A DNA stretch of 64,000 nt from Chloroflexota bacterium (lineage in GTDB: Bacteria; Chloroflexota; Anaerolineae; Anaerolineales; Villigracilaceae), in contig JACRLC010000076.1 of NCBI GenBank assembly GCA_016235425.1, forward strand, positions 1 to 64,000, given 5' to 3'. Shown here in pieces: positions 1 to 6,912 of this stretch. Both the position numbers and the translations under genes were made by a program. The notes under the pieces were generated by a model. That model was given only the letters and a program-made list of their open reading frames with translations, made no database searches and had not been told where the DNA came from. Positions within the stretch are counted from its first letter, which is position 1, and each line of letters starts with the position of its first letter.

Positions 1-149
1 AAAGCAAAACCTCAGCCGCGGATTTCACGAATTTTCGCGAATTGGTTTTAAAAATCCGTGTGAATTAGCGAAATTCGCGGCAGAATGCTCTGGCTTTGAG
101 GCTTTGAATGTCGGATACGGACTTGTGGGTAATCACCAAAACTTTCCCC

Positions 150-178
150 TTGCCGAGCCTGCAATCAACCCTTATAAT
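150..178 (+). promoter_or_regulatory. Sigma70-type promoter of candidate small RNA
   Basis: A TTGCCG box (150-155) and a perfect TATAAT (173-178) are separated by exactly 17 bases. No open reading frame follows before a hairpin with a T-run at 262-292, so the promoter seems to drive a short non-coding transcript starting near 185. Confidence 0.55.
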
Positions 179-184
179 GAACGC

Positions 185-293
185 CATGAAATTGAACCCG
201 CTCCCGTCCCTTTGCATCACAAAAGCCTGGTCTGGATAAGGTTCAGTTCACCGTGTCAATGAACGGCTCCCGGACTTGGCGAGCCGTTTTTTG
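185..293 (+). ncRNA. Candidate small RNA of about 108 nt
   Basis: The stretch lies between a strong promoter and an intrinsic terminator and has no plausible coding sequence. TGAACC (193-198) can pair with GGTTCA (240-245). GTTCA (246-250) can pair with TGAAC (260-264), which would compete with the terminator stem, so an attenuator-like switch for the downstream mazG-like gene is an alternative reading. It lacks the SRP RNA signature loop and shows no tRNA, tmRNA or 6S features I recognise. The first 150 bases of the window hold only A/T-rich repeat-like sequence. Confidence 0.35.
262..292 (+). terminator. Intrinsic terminator of the candidate small RNA
   Basis: AACGGCTC (262-269) pairs with GAGCCGTT (281-288) around an 11-base loop and is followed directly by a run of T. 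Confidence 0.65.
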
Positions 294-358
294 TTGGATA
301 CCCTCACCCCATCCCCTCTCCCAACGAAAGAGGAACGCAGAGGTGAGGGGAGGATAAG

Positions 359-664
359 ATGGACATCAAACAACTCACCGAAAAAATGAACGCCCTGGTC
401 AAGTCCAAGGGCTGGTATGAGGCCGACAGCAAGCGCCCGCAGACGCCGCGCAACCTGGCGATTTCCCTTTCGTTGGAAGCCGCGGAAATTCTGGAGCATT
501 TTCAATTCCGCGAGCAACCCAAGGACAAGGACGAACTCGCCAGCGAACTCGCAGATGCGGCACTTTATCTTTTGCAATTGGCTTCTGTTTCAGAAATAGA
601 TTTGGAGCAGGCCGTACTCAAAAAACTGGAAATCAATGCAACACGCGAATGGGATACAGAATGA
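359..664 (+). CDS. MazG-like nucleotide pyrophosphohydrolase
   Basis: A 101-residue all-alpha NTP pyrophosphatase of the short MazG-like family, which hydrolyses (possibly damaged or non-canonical) NTPs to NMP and pyrophosphate. The metal-binding ExxE...ExxD pattern is visible as E40-A-A-E43 and E63-L-A-D66. The length is typical for the single-domain form. A good ribosome site (GGGGAGGA) precedes the ATG. Its stop overlaps the next start as ATGA (661-664), so it is translationally coupled to a LOG-type phosphoribohydrolase. Both could act in nucleotide-pool sanitation. The exact substrate cannot be told from sequence. Confidence 0.85.
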   Translation: MDIKQLTEKMNALVKSKGWYEADSKRPQTPRNLAISLSLEAAEILEHFQFREQPKDKDELASELADAALYLLQLASVSEIDLEQAVLKKLEINATREWDTE

Positions 665-1224
665 AAATAAGTGTATTTGGCGGCTCCCAACCCAGGGAAG
701 GTTCCCCCGCTTACGAGGAAGCTCGTCTGCTCGGAGAAATCCTCGCGCAACGCGGACACACCGTCCTGAACGGCGGTTATATCGGCACGATGGAAGCCGC
801 TTCACGCGGCGCGGCCGAAGCAGGCGGGCACGTCATCGGCGTGACCTGTGAAGACATCGAAGCGTGGCGCAAGGTCAAGCCGAATGCCTGGATCAAGGAA
901 GAATGGCGCAGGAAAACGCTCGTGGAACGGTTGCAGGCCCTCGTCGAAGGCTGTGACGCGGCAATTGCCCTTTCAGGCGGCCCCGGCACACTGGCCGAAA
1001 TCTCCCTGATGTGGAATCTCATGATCGTGGAGTCCCTGCCCCGGAGGCCGTTGATACTGGTCGGGGACGGCTGGCAGTCCGTCTTTGACCGGTTCTTCCA
1101 ATCGTTCATCACATACATGCCCGTCAATCAGCGTGAGTTGGTTACGATGGCAAAGGATGTGAATACCGCTGTCAAGTTTGTGGAGTCCAACGTCTCCCCT
1201 GGCCCGACCGCCAGGACGGGCTGA
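661..1224 (+). CDS. LOG/TIGR00725-like Rossmann-fold protein (putative nucleotide phosphoribohydrolase)
   Basis: A 187-residue protein starting MKISVFGG with the family motif SGGPGTLAE near residues 105-113. This matches the PGGxGTxxE loop of LOG/'lysine decarboxylase-like' proteins, whose characterised members cleave nucleoside monophosphates to base and ribose-5-phosphate. The ATG at 661 overlaps the upstream stop, so it is preferred to an in-frame ATG 12 bases earlier. The last ~13 codons (about 1187-1224) are read from one arm and the loop of a dispersed palindromic repeat (arms CCAACGTC 1187-1194 and GACGTTGG 1223-1230). The native C-terminus has therefore probably been replaced or extended. 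Confidence 0.8.
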   Translation: MKISVFGGSQPREGSPAYEEARLLGEILAQRGHTVLNGGYIGTMEAASRGAAEAGGHVIGVTCEDIEAWRKVKPNAWIKEEWRRKTLVERLQALVEGCDAAIALSGGPGTLAEISLMWNLMIVESLPRRPLILVGDGWQSVFDRFFQSFITYMPVNQRELVTMAKDVNTAVKFVESNVSPGPTARTG

Positions 1225-1247
1225 CGTTGGATGCTGAATTAAAAAAA

Positions 1248-1272
1248 CGAAAGTCGGGAGACTTTCGACTCC
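1248..1272. repeat. Short palindromic repeat (CCAAMGTC family), copy 2
   Basis: CGAAAGTC-GGGA-GACTTTCG followed by ACTCC, lying 16 bases upstream of the proS start. It is a diverged copy of the 8+4+8 palindrome with an ACTCC or AGTCC tail found at least eight times in this window. Confidence 0.6.
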
Positions 1273-1288
1273 AAAAAAAGAGGACAAA

Positions 1289-2731
1289 ATGGCTGAAGAA
1301 AAATTACCTACAAGAGCAGAAAACTTTGCCGAGTGGTACAACCAACTCGTGCTGAAAGCCGAACTCGCGGACTATGCCCCCGTGCGCGGCTGTATGGTCG
1401 TGCGTCCCTACGGCTGGACGCTTTGGGAAAACATTACCGCCGCGCTCGACAAGCGCTTCAGAGAAACGGGACACGTCAACGCGGCGTTCCCCACTTTGAT
1501 ACCCATGTCGTTTTTTGAAAAAGAGAAGGAACACGTCGAGGGCTTCTCGCCCGAACTCGCGGTGGTCACGCACGGCGGCGGCGAAAAACTGGAGGAACCC
1601 CTGGTCGTGCGCCCCACCTCCGAGACCATCATCGGTTACATGTATGCCAAGTGGATTAAATCCTGGCGCGACCTGCCCGTGCTCATCAATCAATGGGGCT
1701 CGGTTCTACGCTGGGAACTCCGCACAAAGCTCTTCCTCCGCACCGCCGAATTTTACTGGCAGGAAGGTCACACCGCCCACGCCACCAAAGAGGAAGCGAT
1801 GGAAGAAATGTATCGCATTCTCGATGTCTACGCCGACTTCGCCATCAACGAAGCCGCATTGCCTGTCATCAAAGGCCGCAAGAGTGAAAGCGAAAAATTC
1901 GCAGGCGCGCAAATCACCACCTCCATCGAAGGCATGATGCAGGACAAGCGCGCGCTTCAATCCGCCACGTCGCATTACTTCGGCCAAAACTTTGCCAAGG
2001 CTTTCGAAATCCAATTCGTTGACCAGAACAACACACTTCAATTTTGCGAGACCACTTCGTGGGGTCTCTCCACCCGCGTGATCGGCGCCATCATCATGAC
2101 GCACGGCGATGATCAGGGCCTCGTTCTGCCTCCCCGCCTAGCGCCCATCCAGGCAATCATCATTCCCATTTACAAGAATGACGCCGAAAAGAGCAAGGTC
2201 ATGGAAGTGGCTGACCGCGTCTTCAAGGAACTCAAAGCCGCGGGCATTCGCATCAAAATGGACGACCGCGAAAACGTCAGTTCCGGGTTCAAATTCAACG
2301 ACTGGGAAATGCGCGGCGTCCCTGTCCGCGTGGAGATTGGCCCCAAGGATGTTGAAAAGGGAAGCGTGGCCCTCGCCCGCCGTGACAAGCCTGGCAGGGA
2401 AGGCAAATCCTTCGTCCCACAAACGGGTCTCGCCTCGACTATCAGCCTGCTTCTGTCCGAAGTACAGTCTTCCATGCTGACAAAGGCGACTGCCAACCGC
2501 GACGCCAACATCCACGACCCCAAAGATTACGAAGAACTCAAGAAGGTCGTGCAGGATGGCTGGGCCTTCTCCTACTGGTGCGGAAGCAGGGAATGTGAAG
2601 CCAAAGTCAAAGAGGACACCAAAGCCACCACCCGCAACATGCCCCTCGAAGGTCAACCCGCTGAGGCTGGCAAGTGCATTGTCTGCGGCGAGAAGGCAGA
2701 AAAGAAGATATACTTCGCGAAAGCGTATTAA
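1289..2731 (+). CDS. proS: Proline--tRNA ligase, short archaeal/eukaryal-type
   Basis: Class II synthetase charging tRNA-Pro with proline in the cytoplasm. At 480 residues it lacks the large bacterial editing insertion. It instead resembles the Thermus/archaeal type, with a C-terminal zinc-binding segment (CGSRECE ... CIVCGEKA, four cysteines) and the conserved terminal tyrosine (ends FAKAY). Visible active-site stretches are VVRPTSETIIG and LRTKLFLRTAEFYWQEGH (motif 2). The ribosome site AAAGAGG lies upstream of the ATG. A palindromic repeat lies just in front of the gene and a long repeat follows it. Confidence 0.95.
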   Translation: MAEEKLPTRAENFAEWYNQLVLKAELADYAPVRGCMVVRPYGWTLWENITAALDKRFRETGHVNAAFPTLIPMSFFEKEKEHVEGFSPELAVVTHGGGEKLEEPLVVRPTSETIIGYMYAKWIKSWRDLPVLINQWGSVLRWELRTKLFLRTAEFYWQEGHTAHATKEEAMEEMYRILDVYADFAINEAALPVIKGRKSESEKFAGAQITTSIEGMMQDKRALQSATSHYFGQNFAKAFEIQFVDQNNTLQFCETTSWGLSTRVIGAIIMTHGDDQGLVLPPRLAPIQAIIIPIYKNDAEKSKVMEVADRVFKELKAAGIRIKMDDRENVSSGFKFNDWEMRGVPVRVEIGPKDVEKGSVALARRDKPGREGKSFVPQTGLASTISLLLSEVQSSMLTKATANRDANIHDPKDYEELKKVVQDGWAFSYWCGSRECEAKVKEDTKATTRNMPLEGQPAEAGKCIVCGEKAEKKIYFAKAY

Positions 2732-2737
2732 AATTCC

Positions 2738-2825
2738 GTCATTGCGAGGAGGGTGATCTCCCCGACGAAGCAATCTCCGCATTGTGGCAGGGATTGCTTC
2801 GGGCGAAGAACGCCCTCGCAATGAC
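2738..2825. repeat. Long interspersed hairpin repeat (CATTGCGAGG type), copy A
   Basis: Bounded by GTCATTGCGAG (2738-2748) and its inverted copy CTCGCAATGAC (2815-2825), with an inner pair GAAGCAATC/GGATTGCTTC. It fills the whole gap between proS and the next gene. A second, diverged copy is at 14532-14683. Such elements are common in Chloroflexota and other environmental genomes; they are non-coding and probably mobilised in trans. Confidence 0.7.
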
Positions 2826-2830
2826 AGCAG

Positions 2831-3784
2831 ATGTTTATGCCCGCCATTGACCTCGCCCGCCTCCGCAAACAAGCCAACCGTCTCGCAGACTTCTTCTTCC
2901 TGACTGATGAATTCATGAAGCATCTGCGCGAGATGCTGGATTTCTATGTCAATTACACCCTGCGGACAAAAGAAAACGTCGCGCCCGGCTCAAACCTCAA
3001 AACATATCGCACGCCTCCCGTTGTTCTACGCCAAATCGAAAATGAACTGCGCGCGGTCGCCGAAGCCAATCCGCATTACGCACTTGAACTCGCGGACATG
3101 CTCTGGGACGAGGGCGCGCTCGAAACACGTCTGCTCGCGGCCTTTCTGCTCGGACGTATCCCGCCGCAGGAGGAACGTCTGCTCGCCCGCCTCACCGCGT
3201 GGACTCAGCAAATCCGCGACCCAAGCGTGCGCGCCGCGTTACTGTCCACCAGCCTCACACGCATGAGAAAAGAGACGCCCGACAAATTTTTCACGCTTAT
3301 CCGCGAATACCTGCACCCCGCCCGCACGCGGACGTGGTCAAACGGCCTTCAGGCGCTCCTGCCGATGATTGCGGACTCCACCTTCGAGAACTTCCCAACC
3401 ATCCTCGACATCGTCGAGCCCATCATCACGGAAGCGCCTGCAACTCTGCAACTTGACCTTGAAGACTTAATCATCGCACTCTACCGCGCCTCACCCACCG
3501 AAACCACGTTCATGCTCAAACAAGTCATCGCCGATTCCGAAAACCCGATGACGGTCATTACCCTGCGGCGCATCTCATCATCCTTCCCGCTGGATTTGCA
3601 AAACGAACTGCGCGAGTCGTTGCGCGCCCGTCCCACTCCCCGCCCCGCGCCGCCCAAAATCGAAGAAGTGGACGATTTCCTTCCAGAGCCTGAACCCGTA
3701 ATAGCTGAAGAACCGTCAAAGCCAAAAACGACGCGGAAAAAATCAACAACCAAACTGGCAAAATCTAAAACCAAACCGAATTAA
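2831..3784 (+). CDS. HEAT-repeat-like protein of unknown function with basic tail
   Basis: A 317-residue, soluble, helix-rich protein. Segments such as ETRLLAAFLLGRIPP and VITLRRISSSFP look like HEAT-type helical hairpins, loosely recalling the DNA-alkylation-repair (AlkD) fold, but no catalytic signature is visible. The last ~45 residues are low-complexity, first Pro/Glu-rich and then Lys/Thr/Ser-rich, suggesting contact with nucleic acid or ribosomes. The start is either ATG 2831 or ATG 2837; neither has a clear ribosome site and the hairpin repeat ends six bases upstream. Function is not assigned. Confidence 0.7.
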   Translation: MFMPAIDLARLRKQANRLADFFFLTDEFMKHLREMLDFYVNYTLRTKENVAPGSNLKTYRTPPVVLRQIENELRAVAEANPHYALELADMLWDEGALETRLLAAFLLGRIPPQEERLLARLTAWTQQIRDPSVRAALLSTSLTRMRKETPDKFFTLIREYLHPARTRTWSNGLQALLPMIADSTFENFPTILDIVEPIITEAPATLQLDLEDLIIALYRASPTETTFMLKQVIADSENPMTVITLRRISSSFPLDLQNELRESLRARPTPRPAPPKIEEVDDFLPEPEPVIAEEPSKPKTTRKKSTTKLAKSKTKPN

Positions 3785-3785
3785 C

Positions 3786-3856
3786 GGAGTCAAAAGTCTC
3801 CAGACTTTTGGCATAATATTCGTAAACAAACCCAACGTCTGGAGACGTTGGACTCC
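3786..3856. repeat. Two short palindromic repeats (CCAAMGTC family) in tandem
   Basis: Copy 3 (3786-3811) reads GGAGT-CAAAAGTC-TCCA-GACTTTTG. Copy 4 (3832-3856) reads CCAACGTC-TGGA-GACGTTGG-ACTCC, in opposite orientation. Together they occupy nearly all of the intergenic region before the membrane protein gene. Confidence 0.65.
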
Positions 3857-3869
3857 CCAGGAGGCTGAT

Positions 3870-4379
3870 ATGTTATCCATCATCAACATCATCCTCGGCG
3901 CTGGCTTACTGGTGTCGGGCCGCAAGTTGTTCTGGCTGTTTGTCGCCGCTGGCGGATTTTTAGCGGGCGTTCAATTCGCGTCAAGTTTCCCAAATGGCCC
4001 CGAATGGCTGACACTTGTTGTGGGTCTCGTGGTTGGCATCGCGTTTGCCATTCTTGCGATGTTCCTAAAAACATTCGCGATTGGCCTGGCAGGATTCTTC
4101 CTCGGCGGCGCAATCATCAGTGGATTTGCCAGCGCGGTTGGCATGGACAGCAATTGGATCATCTACATCATCGGCGGCGTGATTGGGATTATCCTCGTCG
4201 GTGTGTTGTTTGATTGGGCACTGATTAGCCTGTCTGCGTTTGCAGGCGCATCCCTCCTTACTCAGGCATTCAACATCACAGACGCACAAAGCGGACTTGT
4301 GTTTTTTATCCTGCTTATCACCGGCGTTGCCATTCAAGGAACAGCCTATCGAAAAGAAAGAAAAGGCCATGACGATTGA
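3870..4379 (+). CDS. Multi-pass membrane protein, DUF4203-like
   Basis: A 169-residue, very hydrophobic protein with about six transmembrane segments separated by short loops. Gly/Ala-rich helices such as LVVGLVVGIAFAILAM and IIYIIGGVIGIILVGVLF recall the DUF4203/TMEM198-like family. It ends in a short charged tail (YRKERKGHDD). Its coding end overlaps the following hydrolase start by 11 bases. The ribosome site CAGGAGG precedes the ATG. No transport function can be named. Confidence 0.7.
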   Translation: MLSIINIILGAGLLVSGRKLFWLFVAAGGFLAGVQFASSFPNGPEWLTLVVGLVVGIAFAILAMFLKTFAIGLAGFFLGGAIISGFASAVGMDSNWIIYIIGGVIGIILVGVLFDWALISLSAFAGASLLTQAFNITDAQSGLVFFILLITGVAIQGTAYRKERKGHDD

Positions 4380-4860
4380 CAACGCCAAAATCATCTACCT
4401 GCACGGGCTTGAAAGCACGAGTCAAAGCGGCAAAGCGCGCCAGTTCGCCGCGAAATTCCCAGGCATGGTCACGCCCGATTTCACTGGCTCATTCGATGAA
4501 CGGATGAGTCAACTCATCCCCATTCTCTCCGACAAAACAGACTGGACAATCATCGGCTCTTCTTTTGGCGGACTCATGGGCGGAGTCTTCACGCTCGAAC
4601 ATCCGACTCAAGTCCGCAAATTGATTCTGCTCGCACCGGCCCTCATACTCCCGCCCTTCGCTTCACACCCCGCCCTTCATCCTGTCTCCGTTCCGACAAT
4701 CATCGTCCACGGGACAGAGGATGACGTGGTACCGCTTGAACCTGTCCGCGTGTTGGCGGAGAAGGTGTTCACGAATTTGACGTATTACGTCGTGCAGGAT
4801 GGGCATCGTCTGCACAAGGCGTTTGAAGAATTGGATTGGATTAGCATCATTTCGTCCTGA
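4369..4860 (+). CDS. Small alpha/beta hydrolase, YqiA-like
   Basis: A 163-residue minimal alpha/beta hydrolase (esterase-type). It shows the oxyanion-loop start YLHGLES, a nucleophile elbow GSSFGG (Ser65), the acid in HGTEDDVVP and the catalytic His in DGHRLHK. The ATG at 4369 has an AAAGG site five bases upstream. Starting further upstream would read the preceding membrane-protein gene in another frame. The last codons and the stop lie inside the start of a dispersed repeat (TTTCGTCCTGAG...), so the extreme C-terminus may be repeat-derived. Confidence 0.8.
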   Translation: MTIDNAKIIYLHGLESTSQSGKARQFAAKFPGMVTPDFTGSFDERMSQLIPILSDKTDWTIIGSSFGGLMGGVFTLEHPTQVRKLILLAPALILPPFASHPALHPVSVPTIIVHGTEDDVVPLEPVRVLAEKVFTNLTYYVVQDGHRLHKAFEELDWISIISS

Positions 4861-5010
4861 GCGGAGTGTAGCGCAGTCGAAGGACGGTTTTCAAGTAAAC
4901 AGTACGCTTTCAAGTTGCTGCGCTTCGACCCTTCGACAGGCTCAGGGCAACGCTGTGGGACGACAAGCACGTCCCTCCGCTCACATCGTCCCGATGGCCT
5001 TTCGGGAGCG
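4851..5010. repeat. Interspersed hairpin repeat block (TCGTCCTGAG / CCTTCGACAGGCTC type)
   Basis: Mosaic of short inverted-repeat modules. GCTCACATCGTCCCGATG...CCTTTCGGGAG (4979-5008) recurs at 9041-9069, and CCTTCGACAGGCTCAGG recurs in variant form near 24000 and 62150. A translatable in-frame extension of the downstream oxidase runs through this block and is judged spurious. Confidence 0.6.
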
Positions 5011-5025
5011 CGAATAAGGAAAAAC

Positions 5026-6306
5026 ATGAAACAACAAATCTACTGGCACACAACTGCGGACATGCCGTCCGACAAAAATCTCACACCGATACCTGATAGA
5101 GTGGACATCGCTGTCATTGGCGGCGGGTACACAGGCTTGAGCGCGGCGCGGACATTGGCAAAGCAAGGCATGAAGGTGGCCGTGCTCGAAGCGGAGACGA
5201 TGGGCTGGGGGGCGAGTTCACGCAATGGCGGCATGGTGTTATCTGGTTTAAAACTGCCCATGCAGACCATCGTCAAACGCTACGGGCGGGATTTGGCAAA
5301 GCGGTTGTTTCAGGCTTCGCTCGATTCGATTGATACGGTCGAGCAAATCGTCAAAGAGGAAAAAATTGATTGCGGCTTTGCGCGCACAGGTCATTTGCTG
5401 GCGGCGGACAAGCCAAAACATTTCGACGCGCTCAAGGATGAGGTTGAATTCATGGAAAAGGAATTCAACCATAAAGTCCACCTCGTTTCGCGCGAACAGC
5501 AACGCGAGGAAATCGGCACAGACTTGTATCATGGCGCGCTCGTGGACGAGGTCAGCGCAGGGATAAATCCTGCCCAGTTCGTGGCGGGTCTTGCGGGGGC
5601 GGCGGAAAGGGCCGGGGCGTTGACTTGTGCGCGGGCACGCGTCAACAAGCTGAGGCGGGGAGAGAAGCGTTTTGTCGTCGAAACGGAAAGAGGCACGGTT
5701 GTCGCTCAATCCGTTTTAATGGCGACGTCTGGTTATACAGGAAATGTCGCAAAGAAATTGCAAAGAAAAATCATTCCGATTGGGTCGTTCGTCATTGCAA
5801 CGGAAAAACTTTCGGATGTACTGGCGCACGAACTAAGCCCGAAGAACAGGATGATTTTCGATTACAAGCATTACCTGAATTATTTTCGATTGTGGGACAA
5901 TCGCATGATTTTCGGCGGGCGGGCGGCATTTTTCCCCGAGAATGAAAATACCATTCGCCAAAGCGCGGAGATTTTGCAACGCGAGATGGTGACGGTGTAT
6001 CCACAGTTGAAGGATGTGGCGGTGGAATACGCCTGGGGCGGCACGCTCGATTTTGCGTTCGACATGATGACGCACGTGGGCGAGATGGATGGGATTTTTT
6101 ATTCGCTCGGCTACGCGGGGCACGGCGTGGCGATGGGCACGCATTTGGGAAAGACAGTGGCGGAGGCGATGATGAAGGGAAATATCAAAGAACATCCATT
6201 TGCGAGTTTTGATTTTCCCGGCGCGCCGCTGGGGCTGTACGATGGCCGCCCGTGGTTCCTGCCATTTGCGGGGATGTGGCACAAGATTTTGGATTGGGTG
6301 GAGTAA
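5026..6306 (+). CDS. FAD-dependent oxidoreductase, DadA/PuuB-like amine or amino-acid oxidase
   Basis: A 426-residue flavoprotein of the DAO family. The FAD dinucleotide fold begins IAVIGGGYTGLSAARTL (Gly32-Gly37 region) and is followed by WGASSRNGGM, typical of gamma-glutamylputrescine oxidase-like (PuuB/OrdL) enzymes. The C-terminal FAD-contact segment is GYAGHGVAMGTHLG. Likely reaction: oxidative deamination of an amine or D-amino acid to aldehyde/ketoacid, ammonia and reduced electron carrier. The ATG at 5026 has an AAGGA site. Earlier in-frame codons are repeat-derived and excluded. Substrate unknown; not in an operon. Confidence 0.85.
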   Translation: MKQQIYWHTTADMPSDKNLTPIPDRVDIAVIGGGYTGLSAARTLAKQGMKVAVLEAETMGWGASSRNGGMVLSGLKLPMQTIVKRYGRDLAKRLFQASLDSIDTVEQIVKEEKIDCGFARTGHLLAADKPKHFDALKDEVEFMEKEFNHKVHLVSREQQREEIGTDLYHGALVDEVSAGINPAQFVAGLAGAAERAGALTCARARVNKLRRGEKRFVVETERGTVVAQSVLMATSGYTGNVAKKLQRKIIPIGSFVIATEKLSDVLAHELSPKNRMIFDYKHYLNYFRLWDNRMIFGGRAAFFPENENTIRQSAEILQREMVTVYPQLKDVAVEYAWGGTLDFAFDMMTHVGEMDGIFYSLGYAGHGVAMGTHLGKTVAEAMMKGNIKEHPFASFDFPGAPLGLYDGRPWFLPFAGMWHKILDWVE

Positions 6307-6378
6307 TTTCAGAGCGATATAATTACTTTATCTGAAAGCGAAGAACGTTCCGCAAATTGAAATTACGGAGGCGCTCCC

Positions 6379-6822
6379 ATGCACAAGAGAATTCTTGTCC
6401 CGTTGGATGGCTCGGCTTTTTCCGAGGCCGTGTTGCCGCACGCGTTATCCCTTGCAAAAGAACTGGATGCAGAGATCATTCTTCTGCATGTGAACGTGGA
6501 ACCTTCAACAGAATTTGACCCTCACACGTCTCCCCTTTCACCGCCAATCGAGGTAAAAAAAGGACAAGATGAAATCAAGGGGTACATGAAGGAAGTTTGC
6601 TCAAGGTTGGAGAATGAGGGCGCGCGCGCTGCATACTTAATTCGCGAGGGCGCGGTAGCCGAAACGATTTTGGAAGCGGCGGAAATCATGCAGGCGGATA
6701 TGATCGCCATGTCCACGCACGGGCGGACGGGTTTGCTGCACCTATTGTTGGGCAGCATAGCCGAGCAGGTTGTGCATCGGTCGCCGATACTGGTTGCGTT
6801 GATCCGGCCACAAGCAAAGTAG
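6379..6822 (+). CDS. Universal stress protein (UspA family)
   Basis: A 147-residue single UspA domain, the usual length. The N-terminus RILVPLDGSAFSEAVLPHA and the C-terminal nucleotide-binding loop HGRTG(x6)GSIAEQVVHRSP-ILV mark the ATP-binding subgroup. Such proteins act as cytoplasmic stress or energy sensors. A clear ribosome site (ACGGAGG) precedes the ATG. It stands alone between the oxidase and acs, and may be co-expressed with acs. Confidence 0.92.
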   Translation: MHKRILVPLDGSAFSEAVLPHALSLAKELDAEIILLHVNVEPSTEFDPHTSPLSPPIEVKKGQDEIKGYMKEVCSRLENEGARAAYLIREGAVAETILEAAEIMQADMIAMSTHGRTGLLHLLLGSIAEQVVHRSPILVALIRPQAK

Positions 6823-6912
6823 TTTCCTTTTTCCCGATTTGGTGTTCTCATAGCAAAATATAGCAAAGCGGATTAGAATTGCCGCTAATATTTCTCCAAC
6901 CAGGAGGCACTC

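Noticed and set aside
1-149. tRNA or other RNA gene at the window start
   Set aside because: The sequence (AATTTTCGCGAATT, AATTAGCGAAATTCGCGG) is repeat-like and shows no cloverleaf or known RNA motif.
2738-2825. CRISPR or tandem repeat
   Set aside because: Repeats here are inverted and dispersed, with no regular repeat-spacer array and no cas genes.
2138-2923. Minus-strand 261-codon frame opposite proS
   Set aside because: Antisense shadow of a well-conserved gene, no recognisable domain.
4915-5025. N-terminal extension of the FAD oxidoreductase (37 extra residues)
   Set aside because: Encoded by a dispersed repeat block; the ATG at 5026 has a proper ribosome site and a normal N-terminus for the family.
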